NCBI RefSeq assembly: GCF_003651245.1
Contig: NZ_RAPE01000003.1
Coordinates: 1 to 64,000, forward strand
DNA length: 64,000 nt
Origin: Roseovarius spongiae
Lineage (GTDB): Bacteria; Pseudomonadota; Alphaproteobacteria; Rhodobacterales; Rhodobacteraceae
Reading direction: 5' to 3'
The position numbers and the translations under genes are program-made. Position 1 is the first letter of the stretch. Each line of letters begins with the position of its first letter. Under the pieces are notes generated by a model that was not told the DNA's origin, did not search any database, and worked only from the letters and a program-made list of their open reading frames with translations. Positions 8,771 through 18,572 of the stretch are shown here, piece after piece.

Positions 8771-11700
8771 TCAGATGTCCTGCACGTCCATCACCCCTTC
8801 GAGGCTCTTGATCGCGCCCTTGACCTGCGGCGTCACCGGGTATTCGCGCCCTGCGTCGAGCTCGACTTCGCCGGGCAGTCCCGGTGACAGCAGGCAGAAA
8901 CGGATCGGCCCCGGCCGGGCCGCCCTCGCGGCCTCGCGCGCGTTCTCCAACACGCTGGCGACCGAGGCGATCGCATCCTGCGCATCGATGAATATCCGCA
9001 GCCCGGCGCTGCCCGCATCGGCCACGACCCCGTCGATGGGCGCGACGGAGCGCGCCAGCAGCTTCAGCTGCTCGGCCTCCATCGTCGCCTCGACCGTGAC
9101 CACCACCTGCGCGCCCGTCTCGAGGAACTCGCGCGATTTCTCGAGCGTTTCGGAGAACATGGTCACCTCGTACCCGCCCGTCGCATCGCTCAGCTGCACG
9201 AAGGCGAAGCGGTTGCCGCGCGCGGATTTGCGTTCCTGCCGACCCGCGACCACGCCGGCCATCTTGAGCACCGCTGGCGCGCGCGCGGCGGCCTCGATCA
9301 CTTCGTCAAGCGTCTTCACGTTCTTGCGCCGGAGCGCGGCCATGTAATCGTCGAGCGGGTGGCCCGAGAGGTAGAAGCCGACGGCCTTGAACTCCTCGGT
9401 CAGCCGCTCGGCCGGCAGCCAGCCCGCGACCGGGGCTAGGCGGGGTTCGGGCAGATCCTCGCCCGCCTCGCCGAAAAGCGACACCTGGTTCGAGTTGCGC
9501 TGCTCGAAGATCGCCGCCGAATAGTTCATCAGCGGTTCCACCGCCTCGAAGACGCGCCGCCGATTGCGGTCGAGCGCGTCGAACGCGCCGGCGCGCGCGA
9601 GCATCTCGAGCGGGCGCTTGCCGATCCGCTTGAGATCGACGCGCCGCGCGAAATCAAAGAGCGTGGCGAAGGGCCGGTCGTTCCGCCCCTCCACGATCAG
9701 TTTCATCGCCTCGACGCCGACATTCTTGAGCGCGCCCAGCGCGTAGTGCAGCGTGCCGTCGCGGACCATGAATGTGGCGGCCGAGTCGTTCACGCATGGA
9801 GCGGCCCAGGGCAGGCCCAGCCCTTTCTTCACTTCCTCGAAATAGACGGCGAGCTTGTCGGTGAGGTGGATGTCGCAGTTCATCACCCCGGCCATGAACT
9901 CGACCGGGTGGTTGGCCTTGAGCCAGGCGGTCTGGTAGCTCACCACCGCGTAGGCCGCGGCGTGGGACTTGTTGAAGCCGTAATTGGCGAATTTATCCAA
10001 CAGGTTCCAGACCTCGGTGGCCTTTTCCTTGTCGACGCCGTTCTCGGCCGCGCCTTTCAGGAACTTGGGCCGCTCCGCGTCCATTGCCTCCTGGATCTTC
10101 TTGCCCATCGCGCGGCGCAACAGGTCCGCGCCGCCCAAGCTGTAGCCCGCCATCTCCTGCGCGATCTGCATCACCTGTTCCTGGTAGACGATGATGCCCT
10201 GCGTCTCGTCGAGGATATGGTCGATGCTGGGATGCAGCGTGTCGCGCCCGCTGAGCCCATTCTTCACCTCGCAGAATTTCGGGATGTTCTCCATCGGACC
10301 GGGCCGGTAGAGCGCCACGAGCGCGATGATGTCCTCGATGCAGTCGGGTTTCATGCGCTTGAGCGCATCCATCATGCCCGAGCTTTCCACCTGGAACACC
10401 GCGACCGTGCGCGCCTTGGCGTAGAGCGCGTAGGTCTTTTCGTCGTCGAGCGGGATCTGCCCGATATCGTTCTCGGCCCCCTCGAAGGGTTCATAGATCG
10501 TGGCGCCGTCGGCGGCGATGTGCAGGTCGCGCCCGCCGGCGTGGATCTGCTCGATCGCGTTCTGGATCACCGTCAGCGTCTTGAGCCCGAGAAAGTCGAA
10601 CTTCACCAGCCCCGCCTGTTCGACCCATTTCATGTTGAACTGCGTCGCCGGCATGTCCGAACGCGGATCCTGGTAGAGCGGCGCCAGTTCATCGAGCGGG
10701 CGGTCCCCGATCACCACGCCCGCCGCGTGGGTCGAGGCGTTGCGCAACAGCCCCTCGACCTGCATCCCGTATTTCAGCAGCCGGTCCACGACCTCCTCGT
10801 TGCGGGCCTCTTCGCGCAGGCGATCCTCCTGCGCGAGCGCCTGTTCGATGCTCACGGGTTTCACGCCCTCGACCGGGATCATCTTGCTAAGCCGGTCCAC
10901 CTGCCCGTAGGGCATCTGGAGCACGCGCCCGAGGTCGCGCACGGCGGCCTTGCTGAGCAGCGCGCCGAAGGTGATGATCTGGCCCACCTTGTCGCGACCG
11001 TATTTTTCCTGAACGTAGTGAATCACCTCTTCGCGCCGGTCCATGCAGAAATCGATATCGAAATCCGGCATGGATACGCGCTCGGGGTTGAGGAAGCGTT
11101 CAAAGAGCAGCGAATAGCGCAGCGGGTCGAGGTCGGTGATGGTGAGCGCGTAGGCCACAAGCGACCCCGCGCCGGAACCGCGCCCCGGACCGACCGGAAT
11201 GTCGCGTTGCTTGGCCCACTTGATGAAATCGGCAACGATCAGGAAGTAGCCGGGAAACCCCATCCCCTCAATGATGCCGAGTTCGAATTCCAGCCGCTTT
11301 TCATACTCTTCCACCGGCGCCGCGTGCGGAATCACCGCCAGCCGCGCGGCCAGTCCGGCGCGGGCCTGGGCGCGCAACTCGTCCACCTCGTCATCGGCGA
11401 ATCGTGGCAGGATCGGGTCGCGCCGATAGGCGGCGAAAGCGCAGCGTCGGGCGATCTCGACGGTGTTCTCCAACGCCTCGGGCAGATCGGAGAACAGCGT
11501 CGCCATCTCGGCGGGGGACTTGAAGTAATGCTGCGCGGTCAGGCGTCTGCGCGGCGCGGACTGGTCGACGTAGGATCCTTCGGCCACGCACAGAAGCGCG
11601 TCATGCGCCTCGTACATCTTCGCGTCGGGGAAATAGACGTCATTGGTCGCCACCAACGGCAGGTCCATCGCGTAGGCCATCTCGACATGGCCGCGCTCGG

Positions 11701-12271
11701 TCTCGCGCTCGGCCTCGGGCGCGCCGTCCTCGCCGGGGTGGCGCTGCAACTCGACATAGAGCCGCGACGGGAAAGCCGCGGCCAACTGGCCCATCAGCGC
11801 CTCGGCGGCGGGGCGCTGATGGGCGCGCAAGAGCCGCCCGATGGGGCCGTCCGGCCCGCCGGTGAGACAGATCACGCCCTGCGAATGACGCGCCAGTTCC
11901 TCGGGCGTGACATGCGCCAATTCCCCATCGCCGCGCAGGTAGAGGCAGGAATTGAGCTTCATCAGGTTCTGGTAGCCCGTCTCGTCCTGCGCCAGCAGGA
12001 CCACCGGCGCGGGGGGTCTTGGCCGCTCGCCCGGCGCGGCCGGGACATAGGCGAGATCGACCTGGCAGCCCATGATCGGCTGCACGCCGGCCTCCTGCGC
12101 GGAGACGGCGAATTCGAGCGCGCCGAACATGTTGTTGGTGTCGGTGACCGCGACGGCGGGCATGTCCGCGGCGATGCACAGCTTTGGCAAGGACTTGAGC
12201 CGCACCGCCCCTTCGAGAAGGGAATATTCGGTGTGAACCCTGAGATGGATGAATCGCGGACTGTCGGTCAT
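8771..12271 (-). CDS. dnaE: DNA polymerase III alpha subunit
   Basis: Replicative polymerase catalytic subunit, 1166 residues. Domains in order are an N-terminal PHP domain (IHLRVHTEYSLLEGAVRLK, VAVTDTNNMFGALEF), a C-family polymerase core with the catalytic aspartates in PDFDIDF and the GPGRGSGAGSLVAY loop, fingers and thumb (GGADLLRRAMGKK, KSHAAAYAVVSYQTAWLK), and a C-terminal OB fold (GNRFAFVQLSDATGGYEVT). Start MTDSPRFIHLRVH at 12271; the in-frame ATG at 12307 adds an atypical prefix. Length and motif set are normal for DnaE1. It is a single gene, convergent with slyX and divergent from xdhA. Confidence 0.97.
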   Translation of the reverse strand: MTDSPRFIHLRVHTEYSLLEGAVRLKSLPKLCIAADMPAVAVTDTNNMFGALEFAVSAQEAGVQPIMGCQVDLAYVPAAPGERPRPPAPVVLLAQDETGYQNLMKLNSCLYLRGDGELAHVTPEELARHSQGVICLTGGPDGPIGRLLRAHQRPAAEALMGQLAAAFPSRLYVELQRHPGEDGAPEAERETERGHVEMAYAMDLPLVATNDVYFPDAKMYEAHDALLCVAEGSYVDQSAPRRRLTAQHYFKSPAEMATLFSDLPEALENTVEIARRCAFAAYRRDPILPRFADDEVDELRAQARAGLAARLAVIPHAAPVEEYEKRLEFELGIIEGMGFPGYFLIVADFIKWAKQRDIPVGPGRGSGAGSLVAYALTITDLDPLRYSLLFERFLNPERVSMPDFDIDFCMDRREEVIHYVQEKYGRDKVGQIITFGALLSKAAVRDLGRVLQMPYGQVDRLSKMIPVEGVKPVSIEQALAQEDRLREEARNEEVVDRLLKYGMQVEGLLRNASTHAAGVVIGDRPLDELAPLYQDPRSDMPATQFNMKWVEQAGLVKFDFLGLKTLTVIQNAIEQIHAGGRDLHIAADGATIYEPFEGAENDIGQIPLDDEKTYALYAKARTVAVFQVESSGMMDALKRMKPDCIEDIIALVALYRPGPMENIPKFCEVKNGLSGRDTLHPSIDHILDETQGIIVYQEQVMQIAQEMAGYSLGGADLLRRAMGKKIQEAMDAERPKFLKGAAENGVDKEKATEVWNLLDKFANYGFNKSHAAAYAVVSYQTAWLKANHPVEFMAGVMNCDIHLTDKLAVYFEEVKKGLGLPWAAPCVNDSAATFMVRDGTLHYALGALKNVGVEAMKLIVEGRNDRPFATLFDFARRVDLKRIGKRPLEMLARAGAFDALDRNRRRVFEAVEPLMNYSAAIFEQRNSNQVSLFGEAGEDLPEPRLAPVAGWLPAERLTEEFKAVGFYLSGHPLDDYMAALRRKNVKTLDEVIEAAARAPAVLKMAGVVAGRQERKSARGNRFAFVQLSDATGGYEVTMFSETLEKSREFLETGAQVVVTVEATMEAEQLKLLARSVAPIDGVVADAGSAGLRIFIDAQDAIASVASVLENAREAARAARPGPIRFCLLSPGLPGEVELDAGREYPVTPQVKGAIKSLEGVMDVQDI

Positions 12272-12443
12272 GAGCATACCATAGCGTGAATGCAGCGCGC
12301 TCTGCATCCCCCGTTTCGCCCGATCCCTCTTGCCAAGACGCGCGGCCCGCGCGTAGCCTTTGCCAAAAGGGAGAGCCTCCCGCCTCTACGCCACATCGGG
12401 GCGGGCAACCAACGGGCACGGGTATGGTGGCGGATTGAACCGC

Positions 12444-13805
12444 ATGGAGATTTCGTTCCGTCTGAACGGGGAGGACGTGACGCTGAGCGACGTCGCGCCG
12501 GGCGACACGCTGCTGGACTGGCTGCGCGAGAGGCGCGGCCTGACCGGGACCAAGGAGGGCTGCAACGAGGGCGATTGCGGCGCCTGCACCGTGCTCGTCA
12601 CCGATGCGCAGGGGAGCAGGCCGCTCAACGCCTGCATCCTGCTGCTGGCGCAGCTTCACGGCAAGGCGCTGCGCACGATCGAGGGGATCGCGGGGCCGGA
12701 GGGGCAATTGCATCCGGTGCAACAGGTGATGATCGAGCATCACGGCTCGCAATGCGGGTTTTGCACGCCGGGCTTCGTCGTGGCGATGGCGGCGGCGCAC
12801 ATGAATGGCGCGACGGACCATGCCACCGCGCTGGCGGGCAATCTCTGCCGCTGCACCGGCTACGCGCCGATCCTGCGCGCCGCGCGCGCCGCCGAGGCCG
12901 AGCCGGCGCCGGAATGGAGCCGTGATGCGCCCCCCGAGGTAGCACAGTCCGACGCCGCCTTGCCCGAGAGCGCGGACGCGCTCGCCGCGCTCCTGACGCA
13001 GGCGCCCGACACCACGCTCGTCGCCGGGGCGACCGACGTGGGGCTTTGGGTGACGAAGGCGCTGCGCGACATCGCGCCCGCCGCCTTCCTGCATCGCTGC
13101 GCGGACCTGCGGCGGATCGAGGTCGGCGCCGACGCGATCCGCATCGGCGCGATCGTCACCGTCGAGACGATGGGGCGAGCGATAGCGCAGCATCATCCCT
13201 CGTTCGCAGAGCTGATCCGCCGGTTCGGGTCGGTGCAGGTGCGCTCGGCCGCGACCATCGGGGGCAACATCGCCAACGGCTCGCCCATCGGGGACGCGCC
13301 GCCCGCGTTGATCGCGCTGGGCGCGCGGCTGCATTTGCGGCAGGGCGACGCGCGGCGCGAGATCGCGCTCGAGGATTTCTTCCTCGAATATGGCAGGCAG
13401 GATCTGCGGCGCGGCGAATTTGTCGAGGCGGTCAGCATTCCGCGCCAGCCCGACCGGCTGCGTTGTTACAAGCTCTCCAAGCGGCTCGACCAGGATATCT
13501 CGGCCGTCTGCGGCTGTTTCTCGATCACCGTGGAGCGGGGTCGCGTCGCCTCCGCACGCATCGCGTTCGGCGGCATGGCCGGCGTGCCGAAACGCGCCGC
13601 CCATGTCGAGACCGCGTTGCAGGGCCAAAACTGGACCGCCGAGACCGTAGCGGACGCGCGTGCGGCCTTCGCCGAGGATTTCATGCCGATGAGCGACATG
13701 CGCGCCTCTGCCGCCTACCGGCTCGAAGCGGCGCAAAACATGCTCACCCGCTACTTTCACGAGGATGCCGGCGCGCCCGCGTCGGTGCTGGAGGTGCGGC
13801 CATGA
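12444..13805 (+). CDS. xdhA: Xanthine dehydrogenase small subunit (FeS/FAD)
   Basis: Carries electrons from the molybdenum subunit through two [2Fe-2S] clusters to FAD and NAD+ in oxidation of hypoxanthine and xanthine to urate. 453 residues from [12 protein letters not shown]. The N-terminal plant-type ferredoxin domain has [12 protein letters not shown]; the second cluster domain has CGFCTPGF and CRCTGY. The FAD-binding domain starts near residue 180 ([27 protein letters not shown]), followed by the CO-dehydrogenase flavoprotein C-terminal domain. First gene of xdhABC; its TGA overlaps the xdhB ATG. Confidence 0.95.
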   Translation: MEISFRLNGEDVTLSDVAPGDTLLDWLRERRGLTGTKEGCNEGDCGACTVLVTDAQGSRPLNACILLLAQLHGKALRTIEGIAGPEGQLHPVQQVMIEHHGSQCGFCTPGFVVAMAAAHMNGATDHATALAGNLCRCTGYAPILRAARAAEAEPAPEWSRDAPPEVAQSDAALPESADALAALLTQAPDTTLVAGATDVGLWVTKALRDIAPAAFLHRCADLRRIEVGADAIRIGAIVTVETMGRAIAQHHPSFAELIRRFGSVQVRSAATIGGNIANGSPIGDAPPALIALGARLHLRQGDARREIALEDFFLEYGRQDLRRGEFVEAVSIPRQPDRLRCYKLSKRLDQDISAVCGCFSITVERGRVASARIAFGGMAGVPKRAAHVETALQGQNWTAETVADARAAFAEDFMPMSDMRASAAYRLEAAQNMLTRYFHEDAGAPASVLEVRP

Positions 13806-16255
13806 GCGTGAACCGCCCCCTGCCGCATGACGCGGCGCCGCTGCACGTCACGGGTGCTGCGCGCTATGTCGACGACATCCCCGTACCTGTGGGCGCGCTC
13901 CACCTGTGCTTTGGCCTTTGCGACGTGGCGCGCGGCGCGATCACCGCGCTCGACCTCGACGACGTGCGCGCCGCGCCCGGCGTGGTCGCGGTTCTGACGG
14001 CGGACGACCTCCCTTTGGGCGCCGATTGCTCGCCCTCAGCCCATGACGAACCGCTTCTGGCGACGGGCGAGGTGCACTACGCCGGCCAGCCGGTGTTCCT
14101 GGTGGTGGCGCAGAGCCACCTTGCCGCGCGCCGCGCAGCGCGCCTGGGGCGGATCGAGATCGAGGAGAAGACCGCGCTGCTGAGCATCGACGACGCGCTG
14201 GCCGCGAACAGCCGGTTCGAGGACGGACCGCGCATCTACACCAAGGGCGACCCCGCCGCCACCATCGCCGCCGCGCCGCAGCGGTTGCGCGGCCAAGTGG
14301 AAATCGGCGCGCAGGAGCATTTCTACCTCGAGGTGCAGGCGGCGCTGGCGCTGCCGCAGGAGGGGGGCGACATGGTCGTCCATTCCTCGACCCAGCACCC
14401 CACCGAGGTGCAGCACAAGGTGGCGCACGCGCTGGGCCGCCCGATGCACGGCGTGCGGGTCGAAACCCGGCGCATGGGCGGCGGGTTCGGGGGCAAGGAA
14501 AGCCAGGGCAACGCGCCGGCGGTGGCCTGCGCCATCGCCGCGGCGCGCACGGGGCGACCCTGCAAGATGCGGTACGACCGCGACGACGACATGGTGATCA
14601 CCGGCAAGCGGCACGATTTCCGCATCCTCTATGACGTGGGGTTCGACGGGAATGGGCGCATACATGGTGTGGACTTCACCCATTACACGCGCTGCGGCTG
14701 GGCGCAGGACCTGAGCCTGCCGGTCGCCGACCGTGCGATGCTTCATGCCGACAACGCCTACCTGCTGCCCCACGCCCGGATCGAGAGCCACCGGCTGCGC
14801 ACCAACACCCAGAGCGCCACCGCCTTTCGCGGCTTTGGCGGCCCGCAGGGGGTGCTGGGGATCGAGCGGGTGATCGACCATATCGCGCATGAGCTGGGCC
14901 TCGACCCGGTGGAGGTGCGGCGCGTCAACTACTACGCCGAGGCGGGATCGGACGATGCAGGGGCGCTGTCCGCCCCCCACGCCGAACGCCCACAGGATTT
15001 CAACGTCTTCCCCGAGGATATTTCAAGCCGGAAGAAGACCCATGAACTCCGCGACGCTGATCCGACCTCGCGCGGGGCGGTGGAGGCGCTTCCCGAGGGT
15101 CGGGTGGCGGCGGCGCCGAAGGGCGCGCAGACCACGCCCTATGGGCAGGAGGTCGAGGATTTCATCCTGCACGGGATAACCGACGCGCTTCTGGAGCGCT
15201 GCGATTACGCCGCGCGGCGGGCGGCGGTGGCGGAGTGGAACGCGCGCAACCCGGTGCTGAAGAAGGGCATCGCCTTCAGCCCGGTGAAGTTCGGGATTTC
15301 CTTCACGCTCACCCATCTCAACCAGGCCGGGGCGTTGGTGCATGTCTACGCGGACGGCTCGGTTCAGATCAACCACGGCGGCACCGAGATGGGACAGGGG
15401 CTGTTCCAGAAGGTTGCGCAGGTGGCCGCCGCGCGGTTCGGGCTTGACGCCGGGGCGGTGCGGATCACCGCGACCGACACCGGCAAGGTTCCCAACACCT
15501 CGGCCACCGCCGCTTCGTCGGGCAGCGATCTGAACGGCATGGCGGTGAAGGCGGCCTGCGACACGATACGCGGGCGCATCGCGGAGTTCCTCGCGCGCTA
15601 CCACCAGGCGCGGCCCGACACGGTGCGATTCGCCGATGGCGAGGTGCGCGTGGGCGGGGAGGTCTACAGCTTCGCCGCCGCCGCGCAGCTTGCCTACGAG
15701 CATCGGGTGAGCCTTTCGTCGACGGGGTTCTACGCCACGCCGAAACTGGCCTGGGACCGGATCCGGGGCGCGGGGCGGCCATTCTTCTACTTCGCCTACG
15801 GCGCGGCGGTCACGGAAGTCGCGCTCGACACGCTGACCGGCGAGAACCGCATCCTGCGCGCAGATATCCTGCATGACGTCGGGCGCAGCCTGAACCCCGC
15901 CATCGACATCGGGCAGATCGAAGGCGGCTATGTGCAGGGGGCCGGGTGGCTCACCACCGAAGAGGTCGTCTGGGACGAGGTCGGGCGGCTGCGCACGCAT
16001 GCGCCCTCGACCTACAAGATCCCGGCCTGTGGCGACGCGCCAGAGGTCTTCAACGTGACGCTCTGGGACGGAGAGAACGCGGCCGATACGATCTACCGCT
16101 CCAAGGCGGTGGGCGAGCCGCCGTTGATGCTGGGGATATCGGCGTTCCTCGCGCTGTCGGACGCGGTTGCGGCCTGCGGACCGGTCTATCCCGCGCTCGA
16201 CGCGCCCGCCACGCCCGAGCGGCTGTTGCGCGCGATCCAGGCGGTGCGCGGATGA
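13802..16255 (+). CDS. xdhB: Xanthine dehydrogenase large (molybdopterin) subunit
   Basis: Molybdenum-cofactor subunit that hydroxylates purines. 817 residues from the ATG at 13802, which overlaps the xdhA stop. Conserved cofactor motifs are [34 protein letters not shown] and, near the end, the catalytic-Glu segment [11 protein letters not shown]. Between RVNYYAEAG (about residue 376) and [11 protein letters not shown] (about 443) there are ~60 low-conservation residues. I recall these two blocks lying nearly adjacent in other XdhB proteins. A copy of the dispersed repeat falls in this segment at residues 405-412. Otherwise the frame is intact and the enzyme should be functional. Confidence 0.94.
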   Translation: MSVNRPLPHDAAPLHVTGAARYVDDIPVPVGALHLCFGLCDVARGAITALDLDDVRAAPGVVAVLTADDLPLGADCSPSAHDEPLLATGEVHYAGQPVFLVVAQSHLAARRAARLGRIEIEEKTALLSIDDALAANSRFEDGPRIYTKGDPAATIAAAPQRLRGQVEIGAQEHFYLEVQAALALPQEGGDMVVHSSTQHPTEVQHKVAHALGRPMHGVRVETRRMGGGFGGKESQGNAPAVACAIAAARTGRPCKMRYDRDDDMVITGKRHDFRILYDVGFDGNGRIHGVDFTHYTRCGWAQDLSLPVADRAMLHADNAYLLPHARIESHRLRTNTQSATAFRGFGGPQGVLGIERVIDHIAHELGLDPVEVRRVNYYAEAGSDDAGALSAPHAERPQDFNVFPEDISSRKKTHELRDADPTSRGAVEALPEGRVAAAPKGAQTTPYGQEVEDFILHGITDALLERCDYAARRAAVAEWNARNPVLKKGIAFSPVKFGISFTLTHLNQAGALVHVYADGSVQINHGGTEMGQGLFQKVAQVAAARFGLDAGAVRITATDTGKVPNTSATAASSGSDLNGMAVKAACDTIRGRIAEFLARYHQARPDTVRFADGEVRVGGEVYSFAAAAQLAYEHRVSLSSTGFYATPKLAWDRIRGAGRPFFYFAYGAAVTEVALDTLTGENRILRADILHDVGRSLNPAIDIGQIEGGYVQGAGWLTTEEVVWDEVGRLRTHAPSTYKIPACGDAPEVFNVTLWDGENAADTIYRSKAVGEPPLMLGISAFLALSDAVAACGPVYPALDAPATPERLLRAIQAVRG
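15014..15037 (+). repeat. Dispersed repeat variant inside xdhB
   Basis: GAGGATATTTCAAGC followed by CGGAAGAAG lies within the xdhB coding sequence. It closely matches the intergenic copy at 45511-45533 (GGATATTTTGAGCAGGAAG then AAGG). It is read in frame as EDISSRKK. Confidence 0.65.
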
Positions 16256-17007
16256 GCGCGATCTGGGTCGAGATCGTGGCGACGCGCGGATCGGCGCCGC
16301 GCGACGCGGGCACGGCGATGAAGGTCACGCCCCAGGGCTGCGAGGGCACCATCGGCGGCGGCGCGCTCGAATGGGCGGCGATGGCGCGGGCGCGCGAGAT
16401 GCTGGCCTCGGACGCGCCCGAGGAGACGCGGCGCTTTCCGCTCGGCCCCAATCTCGGGCAGTGCTGCGGGGGCGCGGTGACTCTGCGGTTCACGCGCAGC
16501 CCGCGGGCGACCGACGCGGACGGCCCGCCGGCGGCGCGCGTGGCGGCAGAGGTTGCGCTCGTCGGCGGACTCTGGCTCTGGGGGGCGGGACATGTGGGGC
16601 GGGCCGTGGTGCGCGCCGTCCCGCCCGGCGCGGGCGCGATCACCTGGGTGGACAGCGCGCCCGAACGGTTTCCGGCGCAGATCCCCGCCCATGTCACCGC
16701 CCTGCCCGCCGCCGACATGCCGCGCCTCGCCGCGCGTGCGCCCGCGGACGCGCATCACCTGGTCTTCACCTACAGCCACGAGATCGATCTCGCGCTTTGC
16801 GCCGCGTTGCTGCGGCGCGGGTTCGCCTCCTGCGGGCTGATCGGGTCGGCGACGAAATGGGCGCGTTTCTCGCGTCGTCTGCGCGCCGCGGGGCTTGACC
16901 CGGCGCCGATCACCTGCCCCATTGGCGACAAATCGCTTGGCAAGACCCCCGCGGCCATCGCACAAGGCGTCGTCGCGGCGCTGCTGCGGGAAAGGAACGA
17001 CGCATGA
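16252..17007 (+). CDS. xdhC: Xanthine dehydrogenase accessory protein XdhC
   Basis: Binds and sulfurates molybdenum cofactor and inserts it into the XdhB subunit. 251 residues. The N-terminal XdhC/CoxI domain has VEIVATRGSAPRDAGTAMKV, TIGGGALEW and the Cys pair GQCCGG. A Rossmann-like domain follows, with LWLWGAGHVGRAV near residue 105, and the C-terminal block is FASCGLIGSATKWARF. The ATG overlaps the xdhB stop, and its own stop overlaps the start of the ABC transporter ATPase, so XDH maturation and purine uptake are cotranscribed. Confidence 0.94.
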   Translation: MSAIWVEIVATRGSAPRDAGTAMKVTPQGCEGTIGGGALEWAAMARAREMLASDAPEETRRFPLGPNLGQCCGGAVTLRFTRSPRATDADGPPAARVAAEVALVGGLWLWGAGHVGRAVVRAVPPGAGAITWVDSAPERFPAQIPAHVTALPAADMPRLAARAPADAHHLVFTYSHEIDLALCAALLRRGFASCGLIGSATKWARFSRRLRAAGLDPAPITCPIGDKSLGKTPAAIAQGVVAALLRERNDA

Positions 17008-18521
17008 GCCCGCCGCTGCTGACGATCGAGGGACTGACCAAGGCCTATCCCGGCGTGGTGGCCAATGACGACGTGTCCTTCGACATCAAGCCCGGCGAGG
17101 TGCACGCCCTGCTGGGCGAGAACGGCGCGGGCAAATCGACGCTGGTCAAGATGATCTACGGCCTCGTGCGGCCCGACAGCGGCCGCATGACGCTGCATGG
17201 CCGCGCCTACGCCCCCGCAAACCCGAGCGACGCGCGCGCCGGGGGCGTGGCGATGGTGTTCCAGCATTTCTCGCTCTTTGACGCGCTCGACGTGGCCGAG
17301 AACGTGGCGCTCGGGATGGAGAACCCGCCGCGGATGCACGACCTCGCCGCACGCATCCGGGAGGTGTCCGAGACATATGGCCTGCCGCTCGATCCTGCGC
17401 GCACGCTGGGCGAGCTGTCCGCCGGGGAACGCCAGAGGGTCGAGATCGTGCGCTGTTTGCTGCAGGACCCGCGCCTGCTCATCATGGACGAGCCGACCAG
17501 CGTGCTGACCCCGCAGGAGGTCGAGATCCTGTTCGAGACGCTGCGCAAGCTCACCCGCGAGGGGGTGGCGATCCTCTACATCTCGCACAAGCTCGAGGAA
17601 ATCCGCGCGCTGTGCGACCGGGCCACGATCCTGCGGCTGGGCCGGAACGTGGGCACCTGCATCCCGCGCGACGCCAGCGCGCGCGAGATGGCCGAGATGA
17701 TGGTCGGCAGCGCCTTCGCCGCGCCCGAGCGCGCGGCCCGCGAGACCGGCGACGCAGCGCTCGAGCTGACTGGGCTGAGCCTGCGTTCGCCCAACGCCTT
17801 CGGCGCGTCGCTGAAGGAGATCACGCTTGCGGTGCGCCGCGGAGAGATCCTCGGGATCGGCGGCGTCGCGGGCAACGGGCAGGACGAATTGCTGGCCGCG
17901 CTTTCCGGCGAGGTCCGCGTCGCGCCCGGGGCGGTGCGGCTGGCCGGGCGGCCGGTGGGACGCCTCGGCCCCGGCGCGCGCCGACGGCTGGGTCTGCTTA
18001 CCGCGCCCGAGGAACGGCTGGGTCATGCGGCGGCCCCCGACATGAGCCTGACCGAGAACGCCCTGCTGACCGGGGCCGAGCGCGAGAACCTGATGCGCCA
18101 CGGTTTCCTGCGCTGGCGCAGGGCCGAGGATTTCGCGCGGCGCATCATCGAGCGGTTCGACGTGCGCACGCCGGGGCCGCAGGTGGCGGCGCGGGCGCTC
18201 TCGGGCGGCAACCTTCAGAAGTTCGTCATCGGGCGCGAGGTGTTGCAACGCCCCGAGGTGCTGGTCGTGAACCAGCCGACATGGGGCGTCGACGCGGCCG
18301 CGGCGGCGGCGATCCGCCAGGCGCTGCTTGACCTTGCGGGCAGCGGCACGGCGGTGCTCTGCATCAGCCAAGATCTGGATGAACTGATGGAGATATCCGA
18401 TCGCTTCGGCGCGCTGAACGAAGGAAGGCTGTCCGCGATCCGCCCGGCGAAGGAATTGAACGTCGAGGAGATCGGCCTCATGATGGGCGGCGCGCATGGC
18501 ATGGAGGTGGCGCATGTCTGA
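17004..18521 (+). CDS. Purine/nucleoside ABC transporter, dual ATP-binding protein
   Basis: 505 residues with two ABC cassettes, as in sugar- and nucleoside-type importers. First cassette: Walker A GENGAGKST, signature LSAGERQR, Walker B LLIMDEPTS. Second cassette: a degenerate Walker A (GVAGNGQDE), signature LSGGNLQK, and a Walker B-like VLVVNQPTWGVD. Degeneracy of the second site is normal in this class. With the two permeases and BMP-type binding protein downstream it forms a complete importer. Its 4-nt overlap with xdhC points to purines (xanthine, hypoxanthine, guanine or their nucleosides) as substrate; the exact ligand is inferred. Confidence 0.9.
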   Translation: MSPPLLTIEGLTKAYPGVVANDDVSFDIKPGEVHALLGENGAGKSTLVKMIYGLVRPDSGRMTLHGRAYAPANPSDARAGGVAMVFQHFSLFDALDVAENVALGMENPPRMHDLAARIREVSETYGLPLDPARTLGELSAGERQRVEIVRCLLQDPRLLIMDEPTSVLTPQEVEILFETLRKLTREGVAILYISHKLEEIRALCDRATILRLGRNVGTCIPRDASAREMAEMMVGSAFAAPERAARETGDAALELTGLSLRSPNAFGASLKEITLAVRRGEILGIGGVAGNGQDELLAALSGEVRVAPGAVRLAGRPVGRLGPGARRRLGLLTAPEERLGHAAAPDMSLTENALLTGAERENLMRHGFLRWRRAEDFARRIIERFDVRTPGPQVAARALSGGNLQKFVIGREVLQRPEVLVVNQPTWGVDAAAAAAIRQALLDLAGSGTAVLCISQDLDELMEISDRFGALNEGRLSAIRPAKELNVEEIGLMMGGAHGMEVAHV

Positions 18522-18534
18522 AGCGCTGGGCAAT

Positions 18535-18557
18535 GAGTATTTCAGGAATATTGAAAG
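18535..18557 (+). repeat. Dispersed 23-bp repeat, copy 2
   Basis: GAGTATTT, two variable bases, then GGAATATTGAAAG, filling most of the 51-bp gap between the ATPase and the first permease gene. Confidence 0.65.
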
Positions 18558-18572
18558 CGCAGGGGCGCGCGC

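Noticed and set aside
9746..12289. 847-codon open frame antisense to dnaE
   Set aside because: Shadow of the GC-rich dnaE codons; composition is His/Gly/Arg-rich without domains, and dnaE is unambiguous.
13046..13801. Long 5' extension of xdhB in the same frame
   Set aside because: Overlaps xdhA out of frame; the family start [18 protein letters not shown] at 13802 has an ATGA overlap.
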